Source: Halothiobacillus diazotrophicus (GTDB lineage Bacteria > Pseudomonadota > Gammaproteobacteria > Halothiobacillales > Halothiobacillaceae). From it: 64,000 nt of DNA. The translations under genes and the position numbers were made by a program. Under the pieces are notes generated by a model, which was not told where the DNA came from, did not search any database, and worked only from the letters and a program-made list of their open reading frames with translations. The stretch spans positions 930,001 to 994,000 of the forward strand of contig NZ_CP016027.1 of the NCBI RefSeq assembly GCF_001663815.1. The letters run 5' to 3'. This document shows positions 29,066 to 37,998 of the stretch, piece by piece; the stretch's first letter is position 1, and each line of letters starts with the position of its first letter.

Positions 29066-29184
29066 TCGGGTACCGGGCAGCCCGATCGACGCCCCGGAGC
29101 TCACTCCGGATCGCGTGATACTAAAAGCCTGACCAACGTTCGACCATACACAATCAAACAACATCGAGAACACGAGGAAATGCC

Positions 29185-29694
29185 ATGAACCACCCGTACA
29201 AAAAACTCGCCCGCGCCCTGATCCTGACCGCGGCATGTGGTCTGGGCGCCACCACCGTCCAGGCCGCCGACGAGCCGCCGGTCATCAACATCAAGCGCCT
29301 GTCGATGGAAATGGCGCTCAAGGCCGCCGAAACCGCCATTCATACCTGCCGCGGTAAGGGCATCCAGATCGGCGTGACCGTCGTGGATCGGGGCGGGAAC
29401 CCGCAGGTGGTATTGCGCGACGTATTGGCACCGGACCTGACGCTGACCATCTCGCGCCTGAAGGCCTACACGGCCGTATCGTTCACAGCGGCCACCTCCT
29501 CCCTGGAAAGCCGAGGTGAAGGCGCGCTGGGTCGCGTCCCCGGCCTCTTCTTCGGCGCGGGCGGCGTGCCGATCCAGGCAGGCGGTCAGACATACGGAGC
29601 CATCGGCGTTTCCGGCGCCCCCTCGGGCAAGACGGACGAGGAATGCGCCAGCGCCGGCGCCAAGGCCATCGAAGCCGATCTGGAACTGATGTAA
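29185..29694 (+). CDS. Exported GlcG/HbpS-family protein
   Basis: A 169-residue protein with a Sec signal peptide (KKLARALILTAACGLGATTVQA, cleavage likely after AxA). A GlcG/HbpS fold follows: LSMEMALKAAETAIHTCRGKGIQIGVTVVDRGGNPQVVLRD, AVSFTAATSSL, and a glycine-rich GGVPIQAGGQTYGAIGVSGA. Members bind heme or are found beside oxidoreductases; many periplasmic copies have unknown roles. The gene stands alone between the cyanophycin locus and the tRNA operon, with GAGGAAATGCC before the ATG. Confidence 0.85.
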   Translation: MNHPYKKLARALILTAACGLGATTVQAADEPPVINIKRLSMEMALKAAETAIHTCRGKGIQIGVTVVDRGGNPQVVLRDVLAPDLTLTISRLKAYTAVSFTAATSSLESRGEGALGRVPGLFFGAGGVPIQAGGQTYGAIGVSGAPSGKTDEECASAGAKAIEADLELM

Positions 29695-29757
29695 TCCCGC
29701 CAGATCGCAGCGTTGGCGTCCTGGCTGAGGCCCGAGGCAAAAATATCGAATTCAGCC

Positions 29758-29786
29758 TTGACGCCACCGATCTGGATCATTAATAT
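29758..29786 (+). promoter_or_regulatory. Promoter of the tRNA operon
   Basis: TTGACG (29758-29763), a 17-bp spacer and TAATAT (29781-29786) lie 24 bp before the first tRNA. The GC-rich stretch GCCGC just after the -10 box is typical of stringently controlled stable-RNA promoters. Confidence 0.8.
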
Positions 29787-29810
29787 GCCGCTCCACGTTG
29801 CAAGACGTAT

Positions 29811-29886
29811 TCCCTGATAGCTCAGTTGGTAGAGCAAATGACTGTTAATCATTGGGTCGCAGGTTCGAGTCCTGCTCAGGGAGCCA
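29811..29886 (+). tRNA. tRNA-Asn (GTT)
   Basis: Full cloverleaf: acceptor TCCCTGA/TCAGGGA, anticodon loop CTGTTAA giving GTT, T-loop GTTCGAG, and CCA encoded in the DNA. First gene of a four-tRNA operon. Confidence 0.97.
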
Positions 29887-29887
29887 A

Positions 29888-29964
29888 GCGCCCGTAGCTC
29901 AGTTGGATAGAGTATCTGGCTACGAACCAGAGGGTCGGAGGTTCGAATCCTTCCGGGCGCACCA
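29888..29964 (+). tRNA. tRNA-Arg (ACG)
   Basis: Acceptor GCGCCCG/CGGGCGC, anticodon loop CTACGAA giving ACG (A34 is normally deaminated to inosine by TadA), T-loop GTTCGAA and encoded CCA. It begins two bases after tRNA-Asn. Confidence 0.97.
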
Positions 29965-29965
29965 T

Positions 29966-30041
29966 GTCCCCATCGTCTAGAGGCCTAGGACATCGCCCTT
30001 TCACGGCGGTAACCGGGGTTCGAATCCCCGTGGGGACGCCA
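29966..30041 (+). tRNA. tRNA-Glu (TTC), copy 1
   Basis: Acceptor GTCCCCA/TGGGGAC, anticodon loop CTTTCAC giving TTC, T-arm GGGTTCGAATCCC and encoded CCA. The sequence is identical to copy 2, about 100 bp downstream. Confidence 0.97.
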
Positions 30042-30138
30042 AACATCCGATTGACTGGATCAACGATCCGATTGATCACCGGACCAATTAGGTTCACCAT
30101 AGAACGACGTCGAGTCGCAAGACTTGAAATGCCTCATT

Positions 30139-30214
30139 GTCCCCATCGTCTAGAGGCCTAGGACATCGCCCTTTCACGGCGGTAACCGGGGTTCGAATCC
30201 CCGTGGGGACGCCA
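30139..30214 (+). tRNA. tRNA-Glu (TTC), copy 2, integration site
   Basis: Identical to copy 1. Its 3' end forms one of two 26-bp direct repeats that flank the mini-island to the right, so this tRNA was the attachment site and was rebuilt on integration. Confidence 0.97.
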
Positions 30215-30218
30215 AATC
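30193..30218 (+). repeat. attL: left direct repeat in the tRNA-Glu 3' end
   Basis: 26 bp covering the T-arm, acceptor and CCA of tRNA-Glu copy 2 plus AATC. An identical copy starts at 35093, exactly 4,900 bp away. This is the usual footprint of tyrosine-recombinase integration at a tRNA gene. Confidence 0.9.
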
Positions 30219-30283
30219 CTTTAAAATCAAGCACTTGAGCTGATTTTAACTGGTTTTTTCAGCAAGAAAAGCCTACAAAATCT

Positions 30284-30314
30284 AAGCCCTAGAGAGTATC
30301 TCCGGGGCTTTTTT
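30284..30314 (+). terminator. Terminator just inside the left end of the island
   Basis: AAGCCCT, a loop and CCGGGGCTT followed by TTTTT on the plus strand. It would now end the tRNA operon transcript and protect the oppositely oriented island gene from read-through. Confidence 0.75.
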
Positions 30315-30443
30315 ACCATTGCCCTAAAACTTGTCTGTTATGAATCTAAGCTGAGGAAACCAAATGGTGACCTCTGACACGCCCATCTTGCGACGTACAC
30401 TCTCAACGGTCGAGCAGGTTTGGACCAGCAAAGCGCGGATCAT

Positions 30444-33400
30444 CTATGTTCTGCTTTCAACTTTGAGACGAGGCCGGAGGTCAAGTACTTTGGCGACAAG
30501 CCGCAAGGAACCGCCCAATTCTTCAACAATCCTCGCAGCCTCTTCTTCGAGCATCGCCTGTAGCCTAGGTATGTCCAATGTCTTCTTGGTGTCGGGATGT
30601 TTCCAGTTGCGGTTGCTGGTGACGGTCACGAGCAAGCAACCAGAGCGGCTGTTTTCTGCGGCCATATATTTCTTGACGAGTTGATCTTTGATTGTGTCGC
30701 GCAGGACACGGCCTGACCATTTTTCACCAATCTTGAGTTCGATGATTGCTTGTTGCCCCGATTCAGCGACTCGCAGCCGGATGTCTGTTTCTTTTTCGTC
30801 AGCCGTTACCGTCTCCTGCTCGACCGTATAGAGTCCTTTTGCAGCATTGCTCAGTGTGCGCGCAATTTCTCTGCGCATCGTTTTCTCTTCCCAAATCAAA
30901 GCCCAAGCGTCACGAGGCGAATCATCCCGAAGCAGCAGATCATCGAGATCATCTAAACGATCAACCAGCAGCATGAACATATCATCTCGGGTCGTCGGTG
31001 GTGCTTCACCATATCTATGGAATGCAGCTACTTCGGACTCCGTGAGGACAGCTTCATCCGCTTCTTCGGCCTCCTTCTCGCGGGCAACGAGGAAGAGTCT
31101 ATCTTTGATATGCGTAAACAGTGGGTCGTCCATCATCTCAAGTTTGGTCGCCCATGCCTCTGCCCCCTTGGTATCAAGCAGTGCGCTAAGTAACGCATTC
31201 CGTCCCTCCTGCGCTACATTTCGGGGCCCAAGAAAAGTGCTGCTAGGATGGTCGTCAGAGGGACGTACATATCGATAAGTCAACCGGACGAGACGCAGAA
31301 GCAGCGTCGGGGAATATTCCGATCGCCTGAGTCCAATAGATAAATGGCCGTGATTACTACCGAACAGGTAGCCAATGGCATTGACGGCGGCGCCCGCCGC
31401 CTCAGGTTCGAGTGGGCCCAATAATTTTTCGAGTGCATCTATTCCCGCCGCCGGGTCGAGACGCATCAGTACTTTGATCCAAATTTGTATGACAGTGCTT
31501 TTTCCAGCGGCATTCAAATAACCCTCAGCCATGGCTTTGATGTGGTTCTGTGTTTCTGCATCCCCATGCTCGATCAGGATTAGCAACACACGTTCAAGTC
31601 GGCCCCGTGCTACCGAATCGAATTTTTCGGCATGGTAATGCTGTGTAAAAGCGTCAAGCCAGGTGCGCAAATACGGCAGAAACAACTTAATGATGGTATC
31701 TGATGCATAAAACAGACTCTGAAATAAAAAGCCGGGGGCACTTGTGGTATTAATCTCGTCCAGAGTTGCGGCCAATTCAGGTTCCAGGGTGCGTTCGACC
31801 GAAACCGGGTGCACATCCACGAGTGCATTGAGCCATTCCGGAAGTCCATTCATATCGATCAACGCATATCGAACTGCCAACTCAGCTTCAGCGGCGGATA
31901 GTTTGCGCGCCCAATCAGGATCCTCGGCCTCGGCTACGATTGCGGCCAATCCTAGGTACCAACGAGTAAAGGTCACTCCTCTCGCTTCTATGGGGCGCTC
32001 GTGGGGCAGTGTCGGCCGATCATTGCGCCATATCGGCATCATGCAGGCGCGCAGCCGGTCGGTGGTTTCTTTGCCGAAATACTGCTCCATAAAGGAGCGA
32101 TTCCAACCCGAAGAGCGGCTTGCATTACCCGCATGCTGCATGGCATGCCAAAGACTCCAGACGGTTTTGTTTTCATTATCGGGATGAAAGGCTTCTTCAG
32201 GGCTCTCTGCCACTTGTCGCCAAAATGCAACCCAATCTGCACGGTGTTTATCTCGTTCTTGTTCGGCAGCTATTTGTTGCTGCTCTAGCTTGGCTCTGCG
32301 CTCGGCGGTTTCAGGATCAATTTCCCGTGGCGCAAGAAACCAATCAATTTGTCTGATCAACTCGGGGGCGTCGGAGACATATCGCTTGAGGCCATTAATG
32401 TAATCATGCGGATTACCCACACCATTCCAGAAGTCGTAGGTCATGACTTCGAGCATCATTCTCCGCTCCGGGAGCGGTCGGTTGGGATTTTCAAGAGTCC
32501 GGCGCACCCATTCCCCATCTTGCGCATTATTGAGGGTGAGCGGGCCATCGTTCCTTGCTTCGAACAATCTGCGGGATGGCTCTGGTTGGGGATGCAAGCT
32601 TTCGTTGAACGCATCGTAAAGCCAAAATATCTCCTCTCGCTGAGGCTGCGCGAACGCTGCAATTGCATTACGGAGCTTTATGCCGAATTGATCACCCCTA
32701 TGGTTTTGAGATTGAAGACGCAGTGTCACTACCAATGATCGTAAAGTACTGGCATCAGTCTCCCCAGCGTGAATGAGTCTGAGGCAGATGGCAGCAATAA
32801 TCGGAATAATTTGCGTGTAGTTGCTAACGAAATGAGGCCACTTATCCACCCAACGAAGATCATCAGCAATCAAATCAGTCAGACATGTGCTTACCGCACG
32901 CAGGTAACCTGGGGTAAATGGCAATTTAGCAATTTGAATCGGCAGCAAAGAGAACCGATCTGTTATCCGCTCAGAATTACTGACTCGCTTGACAGCTTCA
33001 CAGAACCGTTCGGGAGATAGGTGATTCGGTAACAAGCCGTAGATTGCGTCCCGTATCAGTTGGTCCGGCCATGGATCCGATTCGCTCACCATGAACCTGG
33101 CGAGTTCATCAATTCGCGGATCATCCAGGCGAACCAATGCACTGATTGCATCAAGACGCTCTCCCACGGTAGCTGTCGCATCCAACGCAACTCCATAGGC
33201 AAGGTCGGCACAGGCGGGCATCGGCCCTGCGCCAATCAGTTCAAGTAAAAGCTCGCGTACTTCGGGGTTCTCAATACCCGCCTGCCACATACCCAATACG
33301 TGATCCGACAAGTCGGGTGAAGCGAAGCGGTGCACCTGTATTTGTTGAACGCGCATGCCGCACATCGCACCTTGTCCGAATGCCCGCACGTAGGCTTGCA

Positions 33401-34775
33401 AAGCATCAATACGCTGAGGCAGAGAAAGCTCTTGTGGGTCCGCATGATCTAGGAGCACGTTTGGCTCCCGGTCGCGCACTTCTGAAAAAATACTGAGTTG
33501 CCACGCTGCAAGCCAAGCTGCGACTGGCCGCATGGTCGGACGAACCACCTTGATCCCTTGAGGTGTCTCCGCAAACAACAGCCTCTTGACTGCCTTGATC
33601 CCTCCCGCTTGATTCAACCGCTCATTGAGCCGTTGCGCTGCGAGGAACTCAATCACAGATCGATGGTGAAACCGGACACGTCCGTAGCTTGCAAAGCCAA
33701 ACAAGGCCCTCTGAAGCAAGGTCTCGCGTTCTTTTGGTGCCCAGTCATACAAGATGACCTCGGGGTCGAGGGCCGTTCCAGGTTCGCCCGCCCGATCCGC
33801 TTCCACACTATGCCGAATAGTCAGCTTACGGGTAAGCAGCGCGGCGAGTGCCAGTCGGCGTGCCCCGTCGAGTGCTCTTTCCGCTGATAACTGTGCAGGT
33901 TCATTTAGGTCGGCTCGCGGCTTGAGTTTGACGCGAATATCGTGAGCCACCTGCTCGGCGTGTGTGCGGATGCGGCGATGTTCGCGCCAGTCCGAGCATA
34001 GCTCAATCAGGTCCTGCGGACGCCGAGCGAAAATTTCTGCGTTGCGTGCGTGAATATCGGCCAGCAATGCCTCGGGGGTATCAATACCCCGGATGGCAGC
34101 CATCTGAAGTATCTGTTCATCGGACAAAGGCATTAAAGCGACATTGCGCCACGCCGGCGCAGCTTCATCCTCATTTTGTTGAGGTATCTGCCTCTGGCGA
34201 CCTGTCACGATGTAGGCAAAATCCTCACCATTCGGTATCAATTCGTCAGGTTCAGGTACCGTGAACAACTCATGGATCAGTTGCTGATCAATCGGGGTCG
34301 GGCGGGTCGTAATGACTATTCGTACGCGGCTAAGATGGCCGTCCAAGCACTTGCTCAAGCTAGTGAGCGCTGCTCTAAACGAACCCAGTGTGAGCTTGAG
34401 TTCGTCAATCGAGTCGAGAAAAAAAGTGGCAATACCGGATTGAGCGGCCAGCCAATCATCAAATCTCTGCTCTTCCTTAGCGCTGAGTTGGTCCCGGAAA
34501 TTTCTGGCTGCAAGTTGAGCCAATTCAAGGAAAAACGCAGCTTCGCCCTTTTCCCATAGAGCCTTTTGTTGCTCTCGACACTCATAGGTCTTGCCAGCCC
34601 CTGCTTCGGAGATGATCAGAACCCGCTTTGATTCGAGCAAGGTGTCCCAGCCAAAAGTACCCGACCACCCCATGCTAGCCAATAGAGACATGTGTTCAAT
34701 GTCGTCGATCTGTTTTTGGGAAAGATCGATGAAGGAGCGTTGAACACAGCGTTTGGATTTATCCGATAAATTCAT
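30444..34775 (-). CDS. NACHT/STAND-like NTPase with C-terminal PD-(D/E)XK nuclease-like domain
   Basis: A 1443-residue protein, candidate anti-phage effector. The N-terminal third is a STAND NTPase: Walker A SEAGAGKT (residues 56-63), Walker B FFLDSIDEL (118-126) with the extra acidic residues of NACHT proteins, sensor-like VITTRP (Arg158), and a winged-helix-like RFHHRSVIEFLAAQRL. The middle ~900 residues are helical, with hydrophobic repeats like a HEAT/TPR sensor. The last ~120 residues fit a restriction-endonuclease fold: Asp1331 (ETDIRL), then Glu1346-x-Lys1348 (AIIELKIG), then KDQLVKKYM. Related bacterial NACHT/Avs proteins sense phage and trigger the nuclease. The ATG has no clear Shine-Dalgarno. 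It is the only real gene of the island. Confidence 0.8.
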   Translation of the reverse strand: MNLSDKSKRCVQRSFIDLSQKQIDDIEHMSLLASMGWSGTFGWDTLLESKRVLIISEAGAGKTYECREQQKALWEKGEAAFFLELAQLAARNFRDQLSAKEEQRFDDWLAAQSGIATFFLDSIDELKLTLGSFRAALTSLSKCLDGHLSRVRIVITTRPTPIDQQLIHELFTVPEPDELIPNGEDFAYIVTGRQRQIPQQNEDEAAPAWRNVALMPLSDEQILQMAAIRGIDTPEALLADIHARNAEIFARRPQDLIELCSDWREHRRIRTHAEQVAHDIRVKLKPRADLNEPAQLSAERALDGARRLALAALLTRKLTIRHSVEADRAGEPGTALDPEVILYDWAPKERETLLQRALFGFASYGRVRFHHRSVIEFLAAQRLNERLNQAGGIKAVKRLLFAETPQGIKVVRPTMRPVAAWLAAWQLSIFSEVRDREPNVLLDHADPQELSLPQRIDALQAYVRAFGQGAMCGMRVQQIQVHRFASPDLSDHVLGMWQAGIENPEVRELLLELIGAGPMPACADLAYGVALDATATVGERLDAISALVRLDDPRIDELARFMVSESDPWPDQLIRDAIYGLLPNHLSPERFCEAVKRVSNSERITDRFSLLPIQIAKLPFTPGYLRAVSTCLTDLIADDLRWVDKWPHFVSNYTQIIPIIAAICLRLIHAGETDASTLRSLVVTLRLQSQNHRGDQFGIKLRNAIAAFAQPQREEIFWLYDAFNESLHPQPEPSRRLFEARNDGPLTLNNAQDGEWVRRTLENPNRPLPERRMMLEVMTYDFWNGVGNPHDYINGLKRYVSDAPELIRQIDWFLAPREIDPETAERRAKLEQQQIAAEQERDKHRADWVAFWRQVAESPEEAFHPDNENKTVWSLWHAMQHAGNASRSSGWNRSFMEQYFGKETTDRLRACMMPIWRNDRPTLPHERPIEARGVTFTRWYLGLAAIVAEAEDPDWARKLSAAEAELAVRYALIDMNGLPEWLNALVDVHPVSVERTLEPELAATLDEINTTSAPGFLFQSLFYASDTIIKLFLPYLRTWLDAFTQHYHAEKFDSVARGRLERVLLILIEHGDAETQNHIKAMAEGYLNAAGKSTVIQIWIKVLMRLDPAAGIDALEKLLGPLEPEAAGAAVNAIGYLFGSNHGHLSIGLRRSEYSPTLLLRLVRLTYRYVRPSDDHPSSTFLGPRNVAQEGRNALLSALLDTKGAEAWATKLEMMDDPLFTHIKDRLFLVAREKEAEEADEAVLTESEVAAFHRYGEAPPTTRDDMFMLLVDRLDDLDDLLLRDDSPRDAWALIWEEKTMRREIARTLSNAAKGLYTVEQETVTADEKETDIRLRVAESGQQAIIELKIGEKWSGRVLRDTIKDQLVKKYMAAENSRSGCLLVTVTSNRNWKHPDTKKTLDIPRLQAMLEEEAARIVEELGGSLRLVAKVLDLRPRLKVESRT

Positions 34776-35092
34776 TGATTGGATTGGACTGGTTGCAGCC
34801 TGCTTTTATAAATGATTGTGAAGAGTCCCAGGGAATATGCAAGCAGCCGGAGGACGGCCACCTAATATGCGCCGAAAACCGTGTTCGAAGCGTTGAGATA
34901 CCGATTCGTCGTTCCTGTTTCGCAAAGGCCAAATGGTACTTTTGCACCCTAAAATGGTCGATATACCTACCTATACGGAGATCAGTTAATGACCATCAAG
35001 CCCGATTACGCTTGCGTCGTAGGCTGGTCGCCCGCTTTGCTCGCTTGAATTCAAATTTGAACTGGGTCGTTGCCGTCAGCACAGGAACAGTG
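34776..35092 (-). promoter_or_regulatory. Upstream region of the NACHT-nuclease gene
   Basis: About 320 bp between the gene start and the right repeat. Only very short reading frames are seen. AT-rich segments near 34805-34815 (TTTATAAAAG on the minus strand) could be a -10 region, but I cannot pair it with a -35. No remnant of an integrase is recognisable. Confidence 0.35.
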
Positions 35093-35118
35093 TCGAATCC
35101 CCGTGGGGACGCCAAATC
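35093..35118 (+). repeat. attR: right direct repeat (tRNA-Glu 3' fragment)
   Basis: Exact 26-bp copy of 30193-30218. The preceding bases do not continue the tRNA, so this is a 3' fragment and not a third tRNA-Glu gene. Confidence 0.9.
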
Positions 35119-35149
35119 ACTGACAGCGTCATACACCGAGTCGGGCACA

Positions 35150-35184
35150 GGCCCCGCCATGATCCATGGCGGGGCTTTTTGTTT
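35150..35184 (+). terminator. Strong terminator right of the island
   Basis: GCCCCGCCATG, an ATC loop and CATGGCGGGGC followed by TTTTTGTTTT. With no gene left for it to serve it is best read as the original terminator of the tRNA operon, displaced 4.9 kb by the island. Confidence 0.88.
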
Positions 35185-35452
35185 TCCAAATCCAAACGCC
35201 GACCCACACGCACGCACTGCCGTTACATTAACTCCGTTCAGCACCCTCTTCTCTTGCCCTGATAGCGTCTGGGAAGGAATCCCAAGCAATCGCCAGAAGG
35301 GCCCTGGATCGGAAATAGGAAGATTTCATCCTATATAATTAGGATACTAATTATTAGATTGAGCATAAAAATATTTTGCCCTATAACCGTGCATAAAATC
35401 CTGACCAATTGCGTAAGATGCCCGACACAAAAAAATAAACGGAGTCAGTCCC

Positions 35453-36814
35453 ATGCTCATCATCAGTTTAATTCTCGTCGTTATCGCGCTCGTCTTCGCC
35501 ACGGCGAAGCTCAAGCTGCACCCCTTCCTGGCCCTGTTGCTGGCCGCATTCGCCATGGCCATTGCCGGCGGTCTCGATCCGAAGCACGCGCTCGACGTGA
35601 TCAACAAGGGCTTCGGCGGCACGCTGGGCTACATCGGTATCGTGATTGCCCTCGGCACCATCATCGGGGTCATCCTCGAACGGACGGGCGCCGCCATCGC
35701 CATGGCCGAAGCCATCATCCGCCTGCTTTCGGATCGCTTCCCCACTCTCACCGTCTCCTTGATCGGCTACATCGTGTCGATTCCGGTGTTCTGCGATTCC
35801 GGTTACGTGATTCTCAACTCGCTCAAGACGGCCATGGCGAAGAAGACCGGCACCTCCGTCGTGGCCATGAGCATCGCCCTGGCCACCGGCCTGTTCGCCA
35901 CGCACAACTTCGTCCCGCCCACGCCCGGGCCGATCGCCGCAGCCAGCAACCTTGGCATCGCCGATAGTCTGGGCCTTGTCATTCTGGTCGGTCTGGTCGT
36001 CGCTGCGGTAGCCGCGCTGGTCGGCTGGCTATGGGCGAACCGTTTCCTGCGTGCCGATGACAGCCAGATGCTCGAACCGGATCCCATCACCGAGGCAACC
36101 GGCGTCGACGTCACCCACGAGGAACAGAACCCGCGCGCGCGTCCCGCCACCTGGGCCGCATTCGCACCAATCCTCATTCCGATCGCCCTTATCTGCATGG
36201 GCTCGATCGCCGCGCTGATGGTCAAGGGCACCGAACCGGGTCTCGTGGCCCGAGCCCTGATCTTCCTCGGCCAACCGGTCGCCGCGCTGGCCATCGGGCT
36301 GGTGTTCGCCCTGGCGCTCATCCCCGCCGGAAACAAGCGTGCGCAGTTCCATCGCTTCACCGTGGACGGCGTGCTCCTGAGCGCCCCGATCATCCTGATC
36401 ACCGGCGCCGGCGGCGCATTCGGTGCGGTACTGCGCGCCACCCCCATCGGCGACCAGATCGGCGGCATGCTGGCCGGGCTTGGTATCGGATTGCTGGTTC
36501 CCTTCCTGGTGGCCGCCGCGCTCAAATCCGCCCAAGGTTCCTCCACCGTGGCACTGGTCGGCGCTTCCAGCCTGGTTGCGCCGCTGCTGGGCACGCTCGG
36601 GCTGGATTCCGAAATGGGCCGGGTTCTGGCGGTCATGGCCGTCGGCGCGGGTGCCATGACGGTTTCCCATGCCAACGACAGCTATTTCTGGGTCGTGACC
36701 GAATTCAGCCGGCTCCGCGTTGCGACGGCTTACAAGGCCCTGACCACCGCAACGTTGCTGCAGGGCATCGCCTCGATGATCGCCATCTACCTGCTGAGCC
36801 TGGTCCTGCTTTGA
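35453..36814 (+). CDS. GntP-family permease (gluconate/glycerate:H+ symporter)
   Basis: Inner-membrane proton symporter of 453 residues with about twelve or more hydrophobic segments. Family hallmarks are the HPFLALLLAAFAMAIAGG start, the VFCDSGYVILNSLK segment and THNFVPPTPGPIAAA. The glycerate kinase gene that follows overlaps or abuts its stop, so glycerate or a close sugar acid is the likely substrate. GGAGTCAGTCCC precedes the ATG. This is the first gene after the displaced tRNA terminator. Confidence 0.92.
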   Translation: MLIISLILVVIALVFATAKLKLHPFLALLLAAFAMAIAGGLDPKHALDVINKGFGGTLGYIGIVIALGTIIGVILERTGAAIAMAEAIIRLLSDRFPTLTVSLIGYIVSIPVFCDSGYVILNSLKTAMAKKTGTSVVAMSIALATGLFATHNFVPPTPGPIAAASNLGIADSLGLVILVGLVVAAVAALVGWLWANRFLRADDSQMLEPDPITEATGVDVTHEEQNPRARPATWAAFAPILIPIALICMGSIAALMVKGTEPGLVARALIFLGQPVAALAIGLVFALALIPAGNKRAQFHRFTVDGVLLSAPIILITGAGGAFGAVLRATPIGDQIGGMLAGLGIGLLVPFLVAAALKSAQGSSTVALVGASSLVAPLLGTLGLDSEMGRVLAVMAVGAGAMTVSHANDSYFWVVTEFSRLRVATAYKALTTATLLQGIASMIAIYLLSLVLL

Positions 36815-36825
36815 GGACGACCGCC

Positions 36826-37968
36826 TTGCGCCTGCTGCTTTGCCCCGACAGCTTCAAAGGCAGCCTGTCGAGCCTGGACGTCACCCGGGCGATGACGGAC
36901 GGCATTCATCGGCAGTGGCCGGACGCGCTGATCGAATGCCGCCCCATGGCGGACGGCGGCGAGGGCATGGCGGCCATCGTCACCGCCGACCTGGGCGGTG
37001 ACTGGCATCAGACGAGAGTCCATGGCCCCCATGGCCGTCCGGTGCTTGCCGGATGGGGCCATGACCGCGGCCGGAATCAGGCCGTCGTGGAAGTGGCCGC
37101 CGCCTGCGGTCTGGATCTGCTGACCACGGACGATCCCGACATCTGGCATCGCGACACACGGGGCGTTGGCGAACTGATTCTGGCCGCACTCGATGCGGGT
37201 GCTCAGCGCATTATCATCGGCCTGGGCGGCAGCGGCACCAACGATGCCGGGGTCGGGATGCTGGCGGCGCTGGGCGTACGGTTCCTGGATGCCAACAACC
37301 GTCCCCTGCCCCCCAATCCCGCCGCACTCGCCGCCCTGGATCGGGTCGATTTCAGCCAGCTCGACGCGCGCCTGGCCGCGACCGAACTCGTCGTGCTCAC
37401 CGACGTGGACAATCCGCTGAATGGTGCGCAGGGCGCCAGCGCGATCTTCGGGCCACAGAAGGGCCTGGCCAAAGATCAGATCGAAGAGATGGACACCCGT
37501 ATCCGGTGGATCGCCGAACGGATCCGCAGCCAGTCCCCGTCCTGCGGCTCCCTCGACCAGCCGGGGACCGGTGCGGCAGGCGGTCTGGGCTTTGCGCTCA
37601 TCTCGGTACTGGGCGCAACCCGCCACGTAGGCAGCCAATACATCGCGGACCTGATCGGGCTCGATGCGGCCATCGGCGCGGCGGACCTCGTGATCACGGG
37701 AGAAGGCAATCTCGATGGTCAGACCAGTCGCGGAAAAGTCGTGTCGGAAGTGGTGCGTCGGGCCACGGCTCAGGGCAAGCCCGTGATCGCCATCGCCGGT
37801 GGCGTGCAGTGCACACCGGAAGAAATTCACGCGATGGGACTCTCGACCGCACTGAGCCTCACCAATGCCGAGATCTCGGTGCCCGAGGCCATGGCCAGAA
37901 GTGCCGAACTGATCGCCGAACGGACGAAACAGGCCATCGAGTCCTGGCGGCGGTCCAATCTGCGCTGA
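36826..37968 (+). CDS. garK: Glycerate 2-kinase (GarK/GlxK type)
   Basis: Phosphorylates D-glycerate, feeding it into glycolysis or the Calvin cycle. At 380 residues it shows family motifs: CPDSFKGSLSS at the N-terminus, ADGGEGM, GLGGSGTNDAGVGMLAALG, LTDVDNPLNGAQGAS, and VITGEGNLDGQTSRGKV in the C-terminal domain. The best start is the TTG at 36826, preceded by TGAGGA at eight bases; that TGA is also the gntP stop, so translation is coupled. An earlier in-frame TTG at 36811 lacks a ribosome-binding site. Confidence 0.92.
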   Translation: MRLLLCPDSFKGSLSSLDVTRAMTDGIHRQWPDALIECRPMADGGEGMAAIVTADLGGDWHQTRVHGPHGRPVLAGWGHDRGRNQAVVEVAAACGLDLLTTDDPDIWHRDTRGVGELILAALDAGAQRIIIGLGGSGTNDAGVGMLAALGVRFLDANNRPLPPNPAALAALDRVDFSQLDARLAATELVVLTDVDNPLNGAQGASAIFGPQKGLAKDQIEEMDTRIRWIAERIRSQSPSCGSLDQPGTGAAGGLGFALISVLGATRHVGSQYIADLIGLDAAIGAADLVITGEGNLDGQTSRGKVVSEVVRRATAQGKPVIAIAGGVQCTPEEIHAMGLSTALSLTNAEISVPEAMARSAELIAERTKQAIESWRRSNLR

Positions 37969-37998
37969 TCGAGAACCACGCCTCGACGATGGGTGCAT

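Larger units (their letters stand above)
30219..35118. mobile_element. 4.9-kb genomic mini-island in tRNA-Glu carrying a NACHT-nuclease gene
   Basis: Bounded by identical 26-bp repeats of the tRNA-Glu 3' end and holding one large gene of lower GC and different codon use from the neighbours. No integrase, excisionase or relaxase is encoded, so it is either an integrase-less satellite moved in trans or a decayed island that kept only its cargo. Next to the right repeat stands a strong terminator that probably once ended the tRNA operon, as expected if the island was inserted between tRNA and terminator. Confidence 0.85.

Noticed and set aside
35093-35118. A third tRNA-Glu gene or pseudogene
   Set aside because: Only the last 26 bp match; there is no 5' half and no D or anticodon arm upstream. 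It is the right att repeat of the island.
34775-35338. 187-codon plus-strand ORF spanning the right att repeat
   Set aside because: It crosses the island junction and terminator, has no ribosome-binding site and no recognisable domain.
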